Shown: positions 25,789-34,567 of the stretch, piece by piece
Numbering within the stretch: position 1 is the stretch's first letter
Layout: the number at the start of each line of letters is the position of its first letter
Origin: an uncultured Chlorobiaceae bacterium
Lineage (GTDB): Bacteria > Bacteroidota > Chlorobiia > Chlorobiales > Chlorobiaceae
Length of the DNA stretch: 64,000 nt
Assembly (NCBI GenBank): GCA_903940125.1
Contig: CAJAJL010000043.1
Location: 1 to 64,000 of the forward strand
Direction: 5' to 3'
Notes under the pieces: model-generated
What the model saw: the letters and a program-made list of their open reading frames with translations, nothing else
What the model was told of the DNA's origin: nothing
The model's database searches: none
Program-made: the position numbers and the translations under genes

Positions 25789-27417
25789 ATGGGAATGTCA
25801 TGTAATCAATGTCAGGAAAGTGTCCATGGCACAGGTTGTACGGTGCGAGGGGTATGCGGAAAAGATGATTCTACGGCTCAACTTCAGGATGTGCTGGTCT
25901 ATGCGACCGAAGGCCTTGCACTGGCTGCCGAAAAAATGGAGGGAAGCATCTCAAGAAAGGCAGGTCAGCTCATCAGCGAGTCGCTCTTTGTCACGGTCAC
26001 CAACACCAATTTTGACGAGGATGCCATAGTAGCCCAGATTTGCAGGACTCTGGAGATGCGTGATGAACTGAACGCAACGCTCCATCATCTGCCACATCAT
26101 GATGCCGCACATTGGACCGGCACTACCGCGGATGATTTTTTTTCCAAAGCCCTTACCGTCGGAATCAAGAGCCTGAGTGAAAATGAAGATCTGCGCTCAT
26201 TGAAAAGCCTTGTGCTGTATGGTCTGAAGGGTCTTGCAGCCTATACCGACCACGCGGCAGTGCTCGACTATCATGATGACGACATCTATGCTTTTTATGT
26301 TAAAGGTCTTGCGGCACTCACCAAAGAGCTGTCGGCGGATGAACTGACCGGACTGGTGCTGGAGACCGGTGGCATAGCCGTTAAGGCAATGGCCCTGCTT
26401 GACAAAGCGAACAACACTACCTATGGACATCCTGAAATCACAACGGTAAAGACTGGTGTCGGCAACAACCCTGGTATACTGATTTCCGGCCATGACCTGC
26501 GCGATATGGAAGAGCTTCTGAAGCAGACAGCCGGTACAGGCGTTGATGTCTATACCCACTGTGAAATGCTTCCGGCTCACTACTACCCGGCATTCAAAAA
26601 GTATCCTCACTTCGTCGGCAACTATGGCGGCTCCTGGTGGCAGCAGGACAAAGAGTTCGCAACCTTCAACGGTCCGATCCTCATGACCACCAACTGCATT
26701 GTTCCTGTCCGTGAATCCTACCGCAACCGGATGTTTACCACCGGTATGGCCGGTTACCCGGGACTGAAGCATATCCCTGCAAGGCCTGATGGAGGTCAGA
26801 AAGACTTTTCAGTGCTTGTCAATCTGGCAAAAACGTGTCAGCCGCCGAAAGAGCTTGAAAATGGCACCATCACCGGCGGATTTGCACATCATCAGGTGCT
26901 TGCACTTGCCGACAAGGTGGTTGAAGCCGTCAAGAGCGGAGCTATCAAGCGTTTTGTGGTCATGGCCGGCTGTGACGGACGTCATGCTTCACGCAAGTAC
27001 TATACCGACGTTGCAGCAGCACTGCCGAATGACACGATCATCCTGACCGCGGGATGTGCCAAGTACCGCTACAACAAGCTTGAGCTTGGCGATATCGGCG
27101 GCATACCACGTGTGCTTGATGCCGGTCAGTGTAACGATTCCTATTCTCTGGCGGTAATTGCCCTGAAACTGCAGGAAGTTTTTGCACTTGATGATATCAA
27201 CGATCTGCCGATCTCCTTCGATATTGCCTGGTATGAGCAGAAGGCCGTCACAGTGCTGCTTGCCTTGCTCTATCTTGGGGTAAAAGGCATTCGTCTTGGA
27301 CCGACACTTCCCGAGTTCCTGACACCGAACGTGGCAGCCGTTCTGGTCGAAAAGTTCGGCATCAAGCCAATCGGCACTGTTGATGCTGATATTGAAGCCA
27401 TGATGGTTGGAGCCTGA
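25789..27417 (+). CDS. hcp: Hybrid cluster protein (hydroxylamine reductase / NO reductase)
   Basis: Hcp carries a [4Fe-4S] cluster and a [4Fe-2O-2S] hybrid cluster and acts in NO and hydroxylamine detoxification. The N-terminal cluster motif is [13 protein letters not shown] followed by VRGVCGK, the C-x2-C-x8-C-x6-C type. Later hybrid-cluster ligands can be seen in [30 protein letters not shown] and AGQCND. Length about 542 residues is typical. Start ATG 25789 follows GGAGGAAAG; an upstream ATG (25774) lies inside that site. Its stop codon directly abuts that of the converging YdcF gene, so the two transcripts must overlap. Confidence 0.95.
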   Translation: MGMSCNQCQESVHGTGCTVRGVCGKDDSTAQLQDVLVYATEGLALAAEKMEGSISRKAGQLISESLFVTVTNTNFDEDAIVAQICRTLEMRDELNATLHHLPHHDAAHWTGTTADDFFSKALTVGIKSLSENEDLRSLKSLVLYGLKGLAAYTDHAAVLDYHDDDIYAFYVKGLAALTKELSADELTGLVLETGGIAVKAMALLDKANNTTYGHPEITTVKTGVGNNPGILISGHDLRDMEELLKQTAGTGVDVYTHCEMLPAHYYPAFKKYPHFVGNYGGSWWQQDKEFATFNGPILMTTNCIVPVRESYRNRMFTTGMAGYPGLKHIPARPDGGQKDFSVLVNLAKTCQPPKELENGTITGGFAHHQVLALADKVVEAVKSGAIKRFVVMAGCDGRHASRKYYTDVAAALPNDTIILTAGCAKYRYNKLELGDIGGIPRVLDAGQCNDSYSLAVIALKLQEVFALDDINDLPISFDIAWYEQKAVTVLLALLYLGVKGIRLGPTLPEFLTPNVAAVLVEKFGIKPIGTVDADIEAMMVGA

Positions 27418-28005
27418 TCAGTATACGATAGCGTAGAAGAGGTTTTTTTTGATTTCATTCATAACAAACTGAAAACTTTTTTCGTTGTTCCACCAGAACA
27501 GCGGGTTCCACCATAGAGGTTTTGTTGGCACCAGGATGAATTTCAGTGATGTTCCGTCAAGCGCCTTGCTCCAAGTCTGGTAAAGACGGAGCATGTGCGG
27601 CGGGTCACTAACGACGATTGCGCTTTTCCATCCTTGTTCTTCCATGGTGTCAGCAGTGTTCTCAGCCTCTTCCCAGGTCGTAGTGGACAAAGCATCGACC
27701 GTAATTGCCTTTTTCGGGACTCCAAGGGCCACCATTCGCCGTACCCGCCAGTTTGGATGACTGGGATGGTAAAATCGTTCGTCAATACCCGTAACAATAA
27801 CATGGGAGGCATATCCAGCATTGTACAATTCGGCTCCTTTGTGTACCCTGAGTCCGTTGTCTCCTCCCAGCACAATAATGACATCTGATTTTTCAGGATT
27901 TCCCGCATGATAGGAAACAATAAAACCAAGGCTTAAAAAAAAGATCACTGAGGCGGAGCATAGAGAGAGCAGTAAAATCAAAGTCAGTTTAAAAAAGACT
28001 TTCAT
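27418..28005 (-). CDS. YdcF/SanA-like DUF218 protein
   Basis: The 195-residue protein has an N-terminal membrane helix (about 6-30) and a DUF218 domain: SDVIIVLGGDNGLRVHKGAELYNAGYA, then VPKKAITVDALSTTTWEEAENT and KSAIVVSDPPHMLR. DUF218 proteins are thought to act at the envelope, in barrier function or in glycan metabolism; the reaction is not known. Convergent with hcp, with adjoining stop codons. Confidence 0.85.
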   Translation of the reverse strand: MKVFFKLTLILLLSLCSASVIFFLSLGFIVSYHAGNPEKSDVIIVLGGDNGLRVHKGAELYNAGYASHVIVTGIDERFYHPSHPNWRVRRMVALGVPKKAITVDALSTTTWEEAENTADTMEEQGWKSAIVVSDPPHMLRLYQTWSKALDGTSLKFILVPTKPLWWNPLFWWNNEKSFQFVMNEIKKNLFYAIVY

Positions 28006-28168
28006 AGCCTAAAAGGGGATGTTAAACATGCCGGATAATAATCATTTTTCGGAAACCTTACAGCAGCGTTGGGGCAGGTAAAAGAGGAATGTGGCAATTG
28101 TTCAAAATGTGAAAGAGGATCGACGGATAATCCGAGGAAAATCCGTCGATACGTATCAAAGCGTGATA

Positions 28169-28819
28169 TCAGGAAGGTTCGGTGATTTCGGCAGTGGCTT
28201 CTGGCGGGGCTGAGGGAACGGGCAATTTATCTGCATGAGGGTTAAGCAGCCGCACTGCCCCTGCAAAGCGTTTGTCGAAGTAACTTTGCTTTAATCTATC
28301 TTCGGTGATGCCTTTTGAGAGCGATGAATGAATAAAAGTATCGTTGCCGATGAATATCCCGACATGATTGATTTGCTGGCCATGTGTCTGAAAAAACACC
28401 AGATCTCCGGGTTGAAGATCATTCTTGGCGACTTTATTGCCGATTGCTGACATCTCTCTTGATGAACGGGGAAGGTGCATGTTGAATGCCTTGTCGTACA
28501 TGAAACGAACAAAACCCGAGCAGTCAAAACCGGAAGGGGTTTGGCCTCCAAATCTGTATCTTGTTCCGAAATAATGGATGACATCATTAAAAAACGTCCC
28601 CATGTGACCAAAGGTCTGATGGGATTGTTCGGAACTGTTTGTCGATTCTTGTGGTTTTACTGCTGTTTCTGATGGAAGGTCGCAAAAAGCGGTTGCCGGT
28701 TGTGCAAACTGAAGCGATGATAAAGCAAAGAAAAGAGCAAGATAACGGAATGGTTTGACTTTGGTTTTCAGAAAAATATTTGCACGAAAAGGTGAGGGTA
28801 GTGATGGATGCAAAGGCAT
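28169..28819 (-). CDS. NlpC/P60-family peptidoglycan endopeptidase
   Basis: Enzymes of this family cut gamma-D-glutamyl-diaminopimelate bonds in peptidoglycan stems. The 216-residue protein has an N-terminal export signal (hydrophobic core about 26-43) and then the catalytic domain: GFDCSGFVRFMYD with the nucleophile Cys, INHVGIFIGND with the His, and FIHSS with the third polar residue. LPRSSREMS fits the substrate groove. A C-terminal Pro/Glu-rich tail follows. The n-region before the signal is long, so the true start may be an internal codon. Confidence 0.88.
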   Translation of the reverse strand: MPLHPSLPSPFRANIFLKTKVKPFRYLALFFALSSLQFAQPATAFCDLPSETAVKPQESTNSSEQSHQTFGHMGTFFNDVIHYFGTRYRFGGQTPSGFDCSGFVRFMYDKAFNMHLPRSSREMSAIGNKVAKNDLQPGDLVFFQTHGQQINHVGIFIGNDTFIHSSLSKGITEDRLKQSYFDKRFAGAVRLLNPHADKLPVPSAPPEATAEITEPS

Positions 28820-28982
28820 AGGCTCTGTGTTTTAGGGTGTTCAGGGCTTTGTCTTATAATAAAAAAGTTATTCTTAAAGTATAAGCAGATATCAGGAAAT
28901 ATCCCAATGTTTTACGGTTAAAAAGGAGTTTTTCCTATTTAACATGAGGTAATGCTTTTCAAGATACTTCAGAAACCGACGC

Positions 28983-29801
28983 ATGAATAAGAGAAAGCCG
29001 GAACTCTCTCTGGGAGTTGTGATCACCGGAGGAAGTGCAGGGCTTGGTTATGCTCTGGCTTCAGCGTTTCTTTCGGCGGGTGACCGTGTTGTGATTTGCG
29101 GGAGAAACCTGCATAGGCTTGAAATGGCATTGCAGTCGCTCCATCAGGCTTTTCCGAGGGGAGAGGTTTATGGAATGGTGTGTGATGTTGGATGTCCTGA
29201 TGGAGGAAGTGCACTTGCAGGGTTTGCTTCGCATCGTTTAGGAAGAGTTGACCGATGGATTAATAATGCCGGTACAGCGGGGCAATTGAAACGACCTTTA
29301 TGGGATCTTGATTCAGAGGATATTATGGAAACCTGTACGACAAATCTTTCCGGATCCATAGTGATGTGTGCGGAAGCTGTTAAACTTATGATGAATCAAC
29401 CGCCTTCACCACAAGCGATCTACCATATTTTCAACATGGGTTTTTCACCCATCGGAGCGGCCTTTTCGCGTTCCGCATTGCATCATAAAGCTTCGAAAAG
29501 GGGAGTGGCGGAATTGACACATTTTCTTTCCGGAGAGTTGAAGAGTGCTGGGCAAACAAGTATAGGAGTTCATCAACTCAGTCCGGGACTTGTGTTGACT
29601 GAACTTCTGCTTAAAGATGCATCACCAGAAGCCAAAAGGTTTTTCGGAGTTGTTGCAGAAAGCCCGTATAAGGTTGCAGATACTCTTATGCCAAAAATAC
29701 GATCGATTACCGGCCGCAATCGTACTATCAGATATCAGCCATTGATGGTGACGCTTCTCCGGGCGATAACCGGAATTTCAGGTTATTATCGGAGGTCATA
29801 G
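28983..29801 (+). CDS. Short-chain dehydrogenase related to chlorophyll b reductase (NYC1/NOL-like)
   Basis: The cofactor motif ITGGSAGLGYAL (14-25) and NNAG (94-97) mark a classical SDR. The C-terminal LSPGLVLTELLLKDAS resembles the SPGMVLTELLL region of plant NYC1/NOL chlorophyll b reductases, so a role in chlorophyll or bacteriochlorophyll metabolism is plausible in a green sulfur bacterium. The catalytic Y-x3-K is changed: Lys172 is present but the Tyr position is His168, which would alter or abolish normal SDR chemistry. Length 272 residues. It is a single gene with a weak ribosome binding site. Confidence 0.78.
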   Translation: MNKRKPELSLGVVITGGSAGLGYALASAFLSAGDRVVICGRNLHRLEMALQSLHQAFPRGEVYGMVCDVGCPDGGSALAGFASHRLGRVDRWINNAGTAGQLKRPLWDLDSEDIMETCTTNLSGSIVMCAEAVKLMMNQPPSPQAIYHIFNMGFSPIGAAFSRSALHHKASKRGVAELTHFLSGELKSAGQTSIGVHQLSPGLVLTELLLKDASPEAKRFFGVVAESPYKVADTLMPKIRSITGRNRTIRYQPLMVTLLRAITGISGYYRRS

Positions 29802-29897
29802 CGTAAAATACCTTTCATTTTTTGCCGGAGTTTTCATAAATTACAAAACTGATAATTTACAGGAGTCTGAAGCCTCGCGCAATCTTTTTTCAAGCCA

Positions 29898-30944
29898 ATG
29901 ATGAAGCATTCGTGCTCTATTCTTTTATTGATGTTCTTCCTTTTTGCGGGTTGTTCCGGAAAGAACGTTGAAAAGACAGGAAAAGAGCATGCTCTGAATC
30001 GCCAGTTAAAGATCGGTCTGGTTTTTGACGTCGGCGGAAGAGGAGATAAATCATTCAATGATTCAGCATATAACGGACTGGAACTTGCCAAGCAAAAACA
30101 TGGTATAACTTTTCTTTATGTTGAACCGCAGGGAGAGGGAGCAGACAGAGAGGCCGCGTTGCGCCAGATGGCTGCAGATCCGGATATCGGTTTGATTATT
30201 GGAGTTGGTCTTCTGTTCAGCGATGACATTACCGCTATTGCAGCTGAATTTCCCGATAAAAAATTTGCCTGTATCGACTATATACCAAAACATGGTGTTT
30301 CCATACCAAACAACCTTCAGGGTTTAGTTTTTGAAGAGAAAAAAGGTTCTTATCTGGCAGGAGCGCTTGCCGGACTGGTTACCAAAACAAAAACAGTCGG
30401 GTTTATAGGGGGGATGGAATCGAACATCATCAAAAAATTTGAGACCGGTTTTATTGAAGGTGTTCACTCTGTCAATCCTGCGGTGAGAGTCATTTCGGGT
30501 TATATCGGTATGACAGGAGCTGCGTTTGCCAATCCCGCTAAAGGTAAGGAACTTGCGCTTGGTCAATACGGCAGGGGAGCGGATATAGTCTATCAGGCAG
30601 CAGGAGCTAGTGGACTCGGCGTTATTGAGGCCGCCAGGGAGAGTAAAAGGCTGGTGATATGCACTGATCGTGATCAGGAAGCGGAAGCGCCGGGATTTGT
30701 GTTATCAAGTATGATCAAGGCTGTCGACAGGGCAGTTCTGAAAACAGTTGAAAATGTTCTGGATGGAAGCTTTAAAGGTGGCGGCGTCTCTGTATTCGGA
30801 CTTTCCGACCGCTATACCGATTATGTGTACAACAATAAAAACGCATCTCTGATCGGTGTGAAAAATCATGAACAGGTTGAGGAGATTCGGAAAAAAATTG
30901 TTGAAGGGAAAATTGTTGTCGATGAGACCGCCGTTGGACAATAA
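29898..30944 (+). CDS. BMP/Med-family substrate-binding lipoprotein
   Basis: This family binds purine nucleosides or similar compounds for ABC uptake (BmpA, PnrA). The 348-residue protein has a lipoprotein signal with lipobox FAGC (Cys19), then the family features KIGLVFDVGGRGDKSFNDSAYNGL near the mature N-terminus, FACIDY, SYLAGALAGL and GFIGGMESNIIKKFETGF. Matching ABC ATPase and permease genes are not next to it in this window, so its transporter must be encoded elsewhere or be missing. The ligand is not known. Confidence 0.88.
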   Translation: MMKHSCSILLLMFFLFAGCSGKNVEKTGKEHALNRQLKIGLVFDVGGRGDKSFNDSAYNGLELAKQKHGITFLYVEPQGEGADREAALRQMAADPDIGLIIGVGLLFSDDITAIAAEFPDKKFACIDYIPKHGVSIPNNLQGLVFEEKKGSYLAGALAGLVTKTKTVGFIGGMESNIIKKFETGFIEGVHSVNPAVRVISGYIGMTGAAFANPAKGKELALGQYGRGADIVYQAAGASGLGVIEAARESKRLVICTDRDQEAEAPGFVLSSMIKAVDRAVLKTVENVLDGSFKGGGVSVFGLSDRYTDYVYNNKNASLIGVKNHEQVEEIRKKIVEGKIVVDETAVGQ

Positions 30945-31035
30945 TGGTTGATAAACCGATAATGAGCCACTGCGACAGGTCTTGCGGTAAGCGGAAAATT
31001 GGATTGATTGTTAATTGACTGAAGGTACACTACTG

Positions 31036-32031
31036 GTGAATAAAAAAATTCTTGTGACCGGCGCAACCGGTTTTATTGGTTCGGTTCTTGTACGAAAACT
31101 GGCTTATACTAATGATGACGTTGCGATTCTTGTTCGGAAAAGCTCTGATTTAACCTCTCTTTCGGATGTTCTTGACAGGGTCAGGCTTGTTTATGGTGAT
31201 ATTACCGACAGAGCCTCTCTTGATAACGCATTACAAGGAATTGATTTAGTCTATCACTCTGCAGGTCTGACCTATATGGGGGATAAAAAAAACGAGCTTC
31301 TCTACAAGATCAATGTTGAAGGTACCCGTAATGTTATGCAAGCCTCTCTTGCCGCCGGTGTTAAGAGGGTTGTGCATGTGAGCTCTATAACCGCAGTAGG
31401 AATTGCTTTCGATAAAAAGCCGCTCAACGAATCCTCAGAATGGAATTTCACATCGATAAACCTTGAATATGCCAGGACAAAACATCTTTCTGAAATCGAA
31501 GTTGCTGATGCGGTAAAAAAAGGACTGGATTGTGTCATCGTCAATCCAGCTTTTGTTTTCGGGGCCGGTGACATTAATTTCAATGCCGGACGGATCATCA
31601 AGGATATTTACAATAGAAAGCTTCCTTTTTATCCACTTGGGGGAGTCTGTGTCGTCGATGTTGAAAATGTTGCCGATACCATAATGACTGCCATGGAAAA
31701 AGGAAAAACAGGGGAGCGCTATATCATCGGTGGTGAAAACGTATCCTACAAGCAGCTTGCTGACACTATTTCACGGATAACCGGGGCACCGAAAGTACGG
31801 TTCCCTCTGCCATTCTGGATGGCAAAGATACTCAGATCAATTCTGGATCTTTACAAGAACAAGAACCGTGTGTCTAAACTGTTCAATCTTTCAATGTTCA
31901 GAGTCGCGTCAGAGTTCCTTTATTACGATTCATCCAAGGCAAGACGTGAATTGAACTTGCGTTCGGAACCACATGCCAAGAGCATTCAGAATGCCTATGA
32001 ATGGTATCGGGATCGTAACATGCTTCATTGA
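31036..32031 (+). CDS. NAD(P)-dependent epimerase/reductase, extended SDR (HpnA/DFR-like)
   Basis: The protein begins with KILVTGATGFIGSVL, the extended-SDR Rossmann motif, and has YARTKHLSE as the catalytic Y-x3-K. DVENVADTI is typical of dihydroflavonol-reductase-like/HpnA proteins. Length is 331 residues from GTG 31036, preferred because the family starts directly at the Rossmann strand and GAAGG lies upstream; TTG 31015 is an alternative. Substrates in this family are diverse (sterol, flavonoid, hopanoid, sugar), so no reaction is assigned. Convergent with the methyltransferase gene. Confidence 0.85.
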   Translation: MNKKILVTGATGFIGSVLVRKLAYTNDDVAILVRKSSDLTSLSDVLDRVRLVYGDITDRASLDNALQGIDLVYHSAGLTYMGDKKNELLYKINVEGTRNVMQASLAAGVKRVVHVSSITAVGIAFDKKPLNESSEWNFTSINLEYARTKHLSEIEVADAVKKGLDCVIVNPAFVFGAGDINFNAGRIIKDIYNRKLPFYPLGGVCVVDVENVADTIMTAMEKGKTGERYIIGGENVSYKQLADTISRITGAPKVRFPLPFWMAKILRSILDLYKNKNRVSKLFNLSMFRVASEFLYYDSSKARRELNLRSEPHAKSIQNAYEWYRDRNMLH

Positions 32032-32062
32032 AAAGATAAGCCAAGTTGAGGCTCAGTCGGCG

Positions 32063-32851
32063 TTAGGGTTTTCGGCAGAAGATCATCATTCGAGGCGAAT
32101 CATTTTCCGTAAAAGAGTCACCCTGATAGTTGCCTACTATTCCGGTCACAGTAAAGCCCTCATCCTTCAACAGTGCATATATTTCCTTCTTACTGTATAA
32201 TCTTACTGATTCACTGAAGGTAAGTTTTTCGCCTGCAGGGGGGGAGATGGTAATGGTTTTTGTAATTTTATCCTCATGAAACGCCCGTTGTTCCAGCAGT
32301 GAAAGGTTTCCAACGGTTCGTCTGGTCTCCGTGACAAGGTTTCCGGCAAGATGAACGGGATTGATAAGATCGAGCACATACCATCCACCGTTTTTTAGCG
32401 TACTGTATACCTTGCTGAGCACCATCCGGTCATCCTCTTTCGAATCGAAATAGCCGAAACTTGTAAAAAGCTGTACGATAAGATCAAAACGTTCATTGCC
32501 TGGAATATGCCTCATATCGCAGCAGGTCAGATCAAGCTGCAGCCTGCAGTTTGCCGCTTCTTTCCTGGCCTCTTCAAGCAGAAATGGCGAAAGGTCGTTT
32601 CCAGTAACACAGTAGCCGAGTCGGGCAAGTTCATGCGCGTGCCTTCCTGCACCACAGGCAATATCGAGTACGGATATCGACGCCGGATCTTTCAGCTCAA
32701 GACCTGATACGGATAGAATAGTATGAATGCAGCGTGCAGCTTCATCCTGATCTCTATGGCTGTATACTTCCAGATACAATGGGTGGTTAAACCATGTTTC
32801 AAACCACTGAGGCGATTCGTTCGTTTCTGAACTATCGTGACTCTCTACCAT
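32063..32851 (-). CDS. Class I SAM-dependent methyltransferase
   Basis: The 262-residue protein has the SAM-binding motif VLDIACGAGRHAHELARLGYCVTGNDLSP, then DLIVQLFTSFGYFDSKED and the Gly/Trp-rich LKNGGWYVLDLINP, a set common in small-molecule methyltransferases. The C-terminal region VRLYSKKEIYALLKDEGF matches UbiE/Methyltransf_11-25 type proteins. The substrate is unknown. It marks the left chromosomal neighbour of the BREX locus and is transcribed away from it. Confidence 0.85.
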   Translation of the reverse strand: MVESHDSSETNESPQWFETWFNHPLYLEVYSHRDQDEAARCIHTILSVSGLELKDPASISVLDIACGAGRHAHELARLGYCVTGNDLSPFLLEEARKEAANCRLQLDLTCCDMRHIPGNERFDLIVQLFTSFGYFDSKEDDRMVLSKVYSTLKNGGWYVLDLINPVHLAGNLVTETRRTVGNLSLLEQRAFHEDKITKTITISPPAGEKLTFSESVRLYSKKEIYALLKDEGFTVTGIVGNYQGDSFTENDSPRMMIFCRKP

Positions 32852-33333
32852 GTTTTTATGAGAAAATGAAAGTGATAAGGGAAAATGTATAGATAATTTA
32901 AGACACGGTTTATTTGAGGATGCATGTCATTGTGTCCTCTGTTGTCTGTGTACTGATACGTTCAGAGTTCTTCCAGTGCCTCGGATTGTTCCTATTATAC
33001 GGTATTTCATGTTAAGGAAAAACACATGAAGTTTATCGCATGCACATTAGCTCTTAAGGATTTTGATTTTTTCCTTTGACTTCGTGCAGGTAGAAATATG
33101 GGTAGATACCACTTTACCAAGAGGTGCAAAGGATGATGTTTATATCCATCAAAATACTGATATAAGCTGTGATATAATATCGGCTTATATCAGGCAAAAT
33201 CGCTTCTACAGGCGCAATAGATTTGTATATTTGTAAATGTTTTCCTTAGACAGTCAACAAGTTCAGAAAGGATAAGGTTTTCAAGTGAAAGAAGAAGCGA
33301 AATAGAATACATAAAAAAGAATTCAGATCAGGA
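32852..33333. other. Divergent intergenic region at the left end of the BREX locus
   Basis: About 480 bases between the methyltransferase gene and brxA. It contains no open frame of note, no tRNA and no transposase fragment. A perfect inverted repeat around a TATAAT (33157-33193) is the only clear element. A WYL-type regulator gene (brxR), often found upstream of BREX loci, is absent. Confidence 0.6.
33157..33193 (+). promoter_or_regulatory. Operator-like inverted repeat around a -10-like box, upstream of brxA
   Basis: CTGATATAAGC (33157-33167) is the exact reverse complement of GCTTATATCAG (33183-33193), with 15 bases between. The spacer holds TATAAT (33173-33178), so a bound dimer would cover a -10 element. 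It is 140 bases upstream of brxA. No convincing -35 box was found. It is a good candidate for the site controlling the whole BREX operon. Confidence 0.55.
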
Positions 33334-33948
33334 ATGAACAGCAAAAGATACAGCATGGCTTTTACTACAGGCGGTCTTTTTCACCGGGATTCCGTGAAGT
33401 TGGCAGTGTTGTATCTGGATCTCAAGAACTGGAATAGTGTTCGAAATAAGGTTTTTTCCGAAAACCTTTTACAGTCAAGAACTCTCAATTCGTTAACACG
33501 TGTATCCCGTGAAATTATCTCAAGATTGAAAACGCTTGAAGCCGATGAGTTGGATTTACTGATTTCAGGTTCTACGCAGGAGCAGAAATATCTGCTGTGG
33601 CTCGCTGTTTGCCGTCGTTACCGCTTTATTGCTGATTTTGCGAAAGAGGTTATTCGAGAGCGGTATATCAGCCTGAAGTTCGACCTTCCATACGAAGAGT
33701 TTGATTGCTTTTTCAACAAAAAGTCAGAGTGGCATCCTGAGCTTGAAGAAATAAAGCCAACAACCAGAAATAAGCTGCGTCAGGTATTGTTCAAAATATT
33801 ACGGGAAGCAGAGCTTTTGGCAACAGATCGCTCTATCAAAGGATCAATGTTGAGTAAGCGGTTTCTTGATGCCATACCTCAGGAACGACGTCAAGATGTC
33901 TTTTTTTTTCCTGCTTTTGAATCCTGTAAAACCGGGGTCGCAGAATGA
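33334..33948 (+). CDS. brxA: BREX protein BrxA (DUF1819)
   Basis: BrxA is a small, helical DNA-binding protein and one of the six core genes of type 1 BREX, which blocks phage replication and marks host DNA by methylation. The 204-residue sequence matches family layout: YSMAFTTGGLFHRDSVKLAVLYLDLKNW at the N-terminus (DUF1819), FIADFAKEVIRERYISLKFDLPYEEFDCFFNKK in the middle, and LREAELLATDR near the C-terminus. It is the first gene of the locus. Its stop overlaps the brxB start (ATGA, 33945-33948). Identification also rests on the ordered neighbours brxB and brxC. Confidence 0.93.
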   Translation: MNSKRYSMAFTTGGLFHRDSVKLAVLYLDLKNWNSVRNKVFSENLLQSRTLNSLTRVSREIISRLKTLEADELDLLISGSTQEQKYLLWLAVCRRYRFIADFAKEVIRERYISLKFDLPYEEFDCFFNKKSEWHPELEEIKPTTRNKLRQVLFKILREAELLATDRSIKGSMLSKRFLDAIPQERRQDVFFFPAFESCKTGVAE

Positions 33949-34553
33949 GCGCAGAGATTAAAAAAAAGCCTGAAGAGCGTTTGCAACATTTATTCAGCGT
34001 GATTTCAGGGAGGCGTTTTTTAGAAAAAACAGCATTGAATGGCGAGATCCCATTTTATGTCTGCGCTTACCCTCCCGAGGAGTCAGTTGAAATGGAGCGG
34101 GTTCAACGTCAGCTTATCAATCGCCTTGAGCATAGTGGCGTGAGAGTTCTGGAAATCAACCTCTATGACCTTTCAATTGAAATCCTCAAACAGCGGGGGA
34201 TCTGGGAGCAAATACTCGAAATGGAAACCTCAGTATCCAAGGAGCAGCTTAAAGAGTTGCTTCAAGGGGTATTGGATCCTGAAGCGCATCTCGTCCCGGC
34301 GATTGCCGCCCAGCTTGCTGACAGCGAGTTTGATGTTCTTTTTCTTTCAGGGGTTGGAGCGGTCTTTCCTTACATCCGTTCGCATAATGTTTTGAACAAC
34401 TTGCAAAGCACGGCAAAAGAAAAACCAACAGTCATGTTTTTTCCCGGCACCTACGAGCATTGCCAGGAATCAGGTGCTTCACTTGATCTTTTCGGTATGT
34501 TGCATGACGACAAGTACTACAGGGCATTCGACATTTTTCATTGCGAAGCATAA
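33945..34553 (+). CDS. brxB: BREX protein BrxB (DUF1788)
   Basis: The 202-residue protein matches DUF1788: FYVCAYPPEE at the N-terminus, then AQLADSEFDVLFLSGVGAVFPYIRSHNVLNNLQ and PTVMFFPGTYE near the C-terminus. BrxB is essential in type 1 BREX, but its biochemical role is not established; it is thought to help bring BrxC and PglX/PglZ together. It overlaps brxA by four bases and lies just before brxC, the standard order. Confidence 0.93.
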   Translation: MSAEIKKKPEERLQHLFSVISGRRFLEKTALNGEIPFYVCAYPPEESVEMERVQRQLINRLEHSGVRVLEINLYDLSIEILKQRGIWEQILEMETSVSKEQLKELLQGVLDPEAHLVPAIAAQLADSEFDVLFLSGVGAVFPYIRSHNVLNNLQSTAKEKPTVMFFPGTYEHCQESGASLDLFGMLHDDKYYRAFDIFHCEA

Positions 34554-34567
34554 ACGAAAATAACGGC

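Noticed and set aside
27405-27430. Possible overlap or fusion of hcp and the YdcF gene
   Set aside because: The stop codons of the two converging genes simply abut (27415-27417 and 27418-27420); both proteins end normally.
32852-33333. Mobile-element border of the BREX locus
   Set aside because: I compared the flanks by eye (33.0 kb and 54.9-55.0 kb) and found no direct repeats, transposase or integrase; acquisition is likely but no border could be defined.
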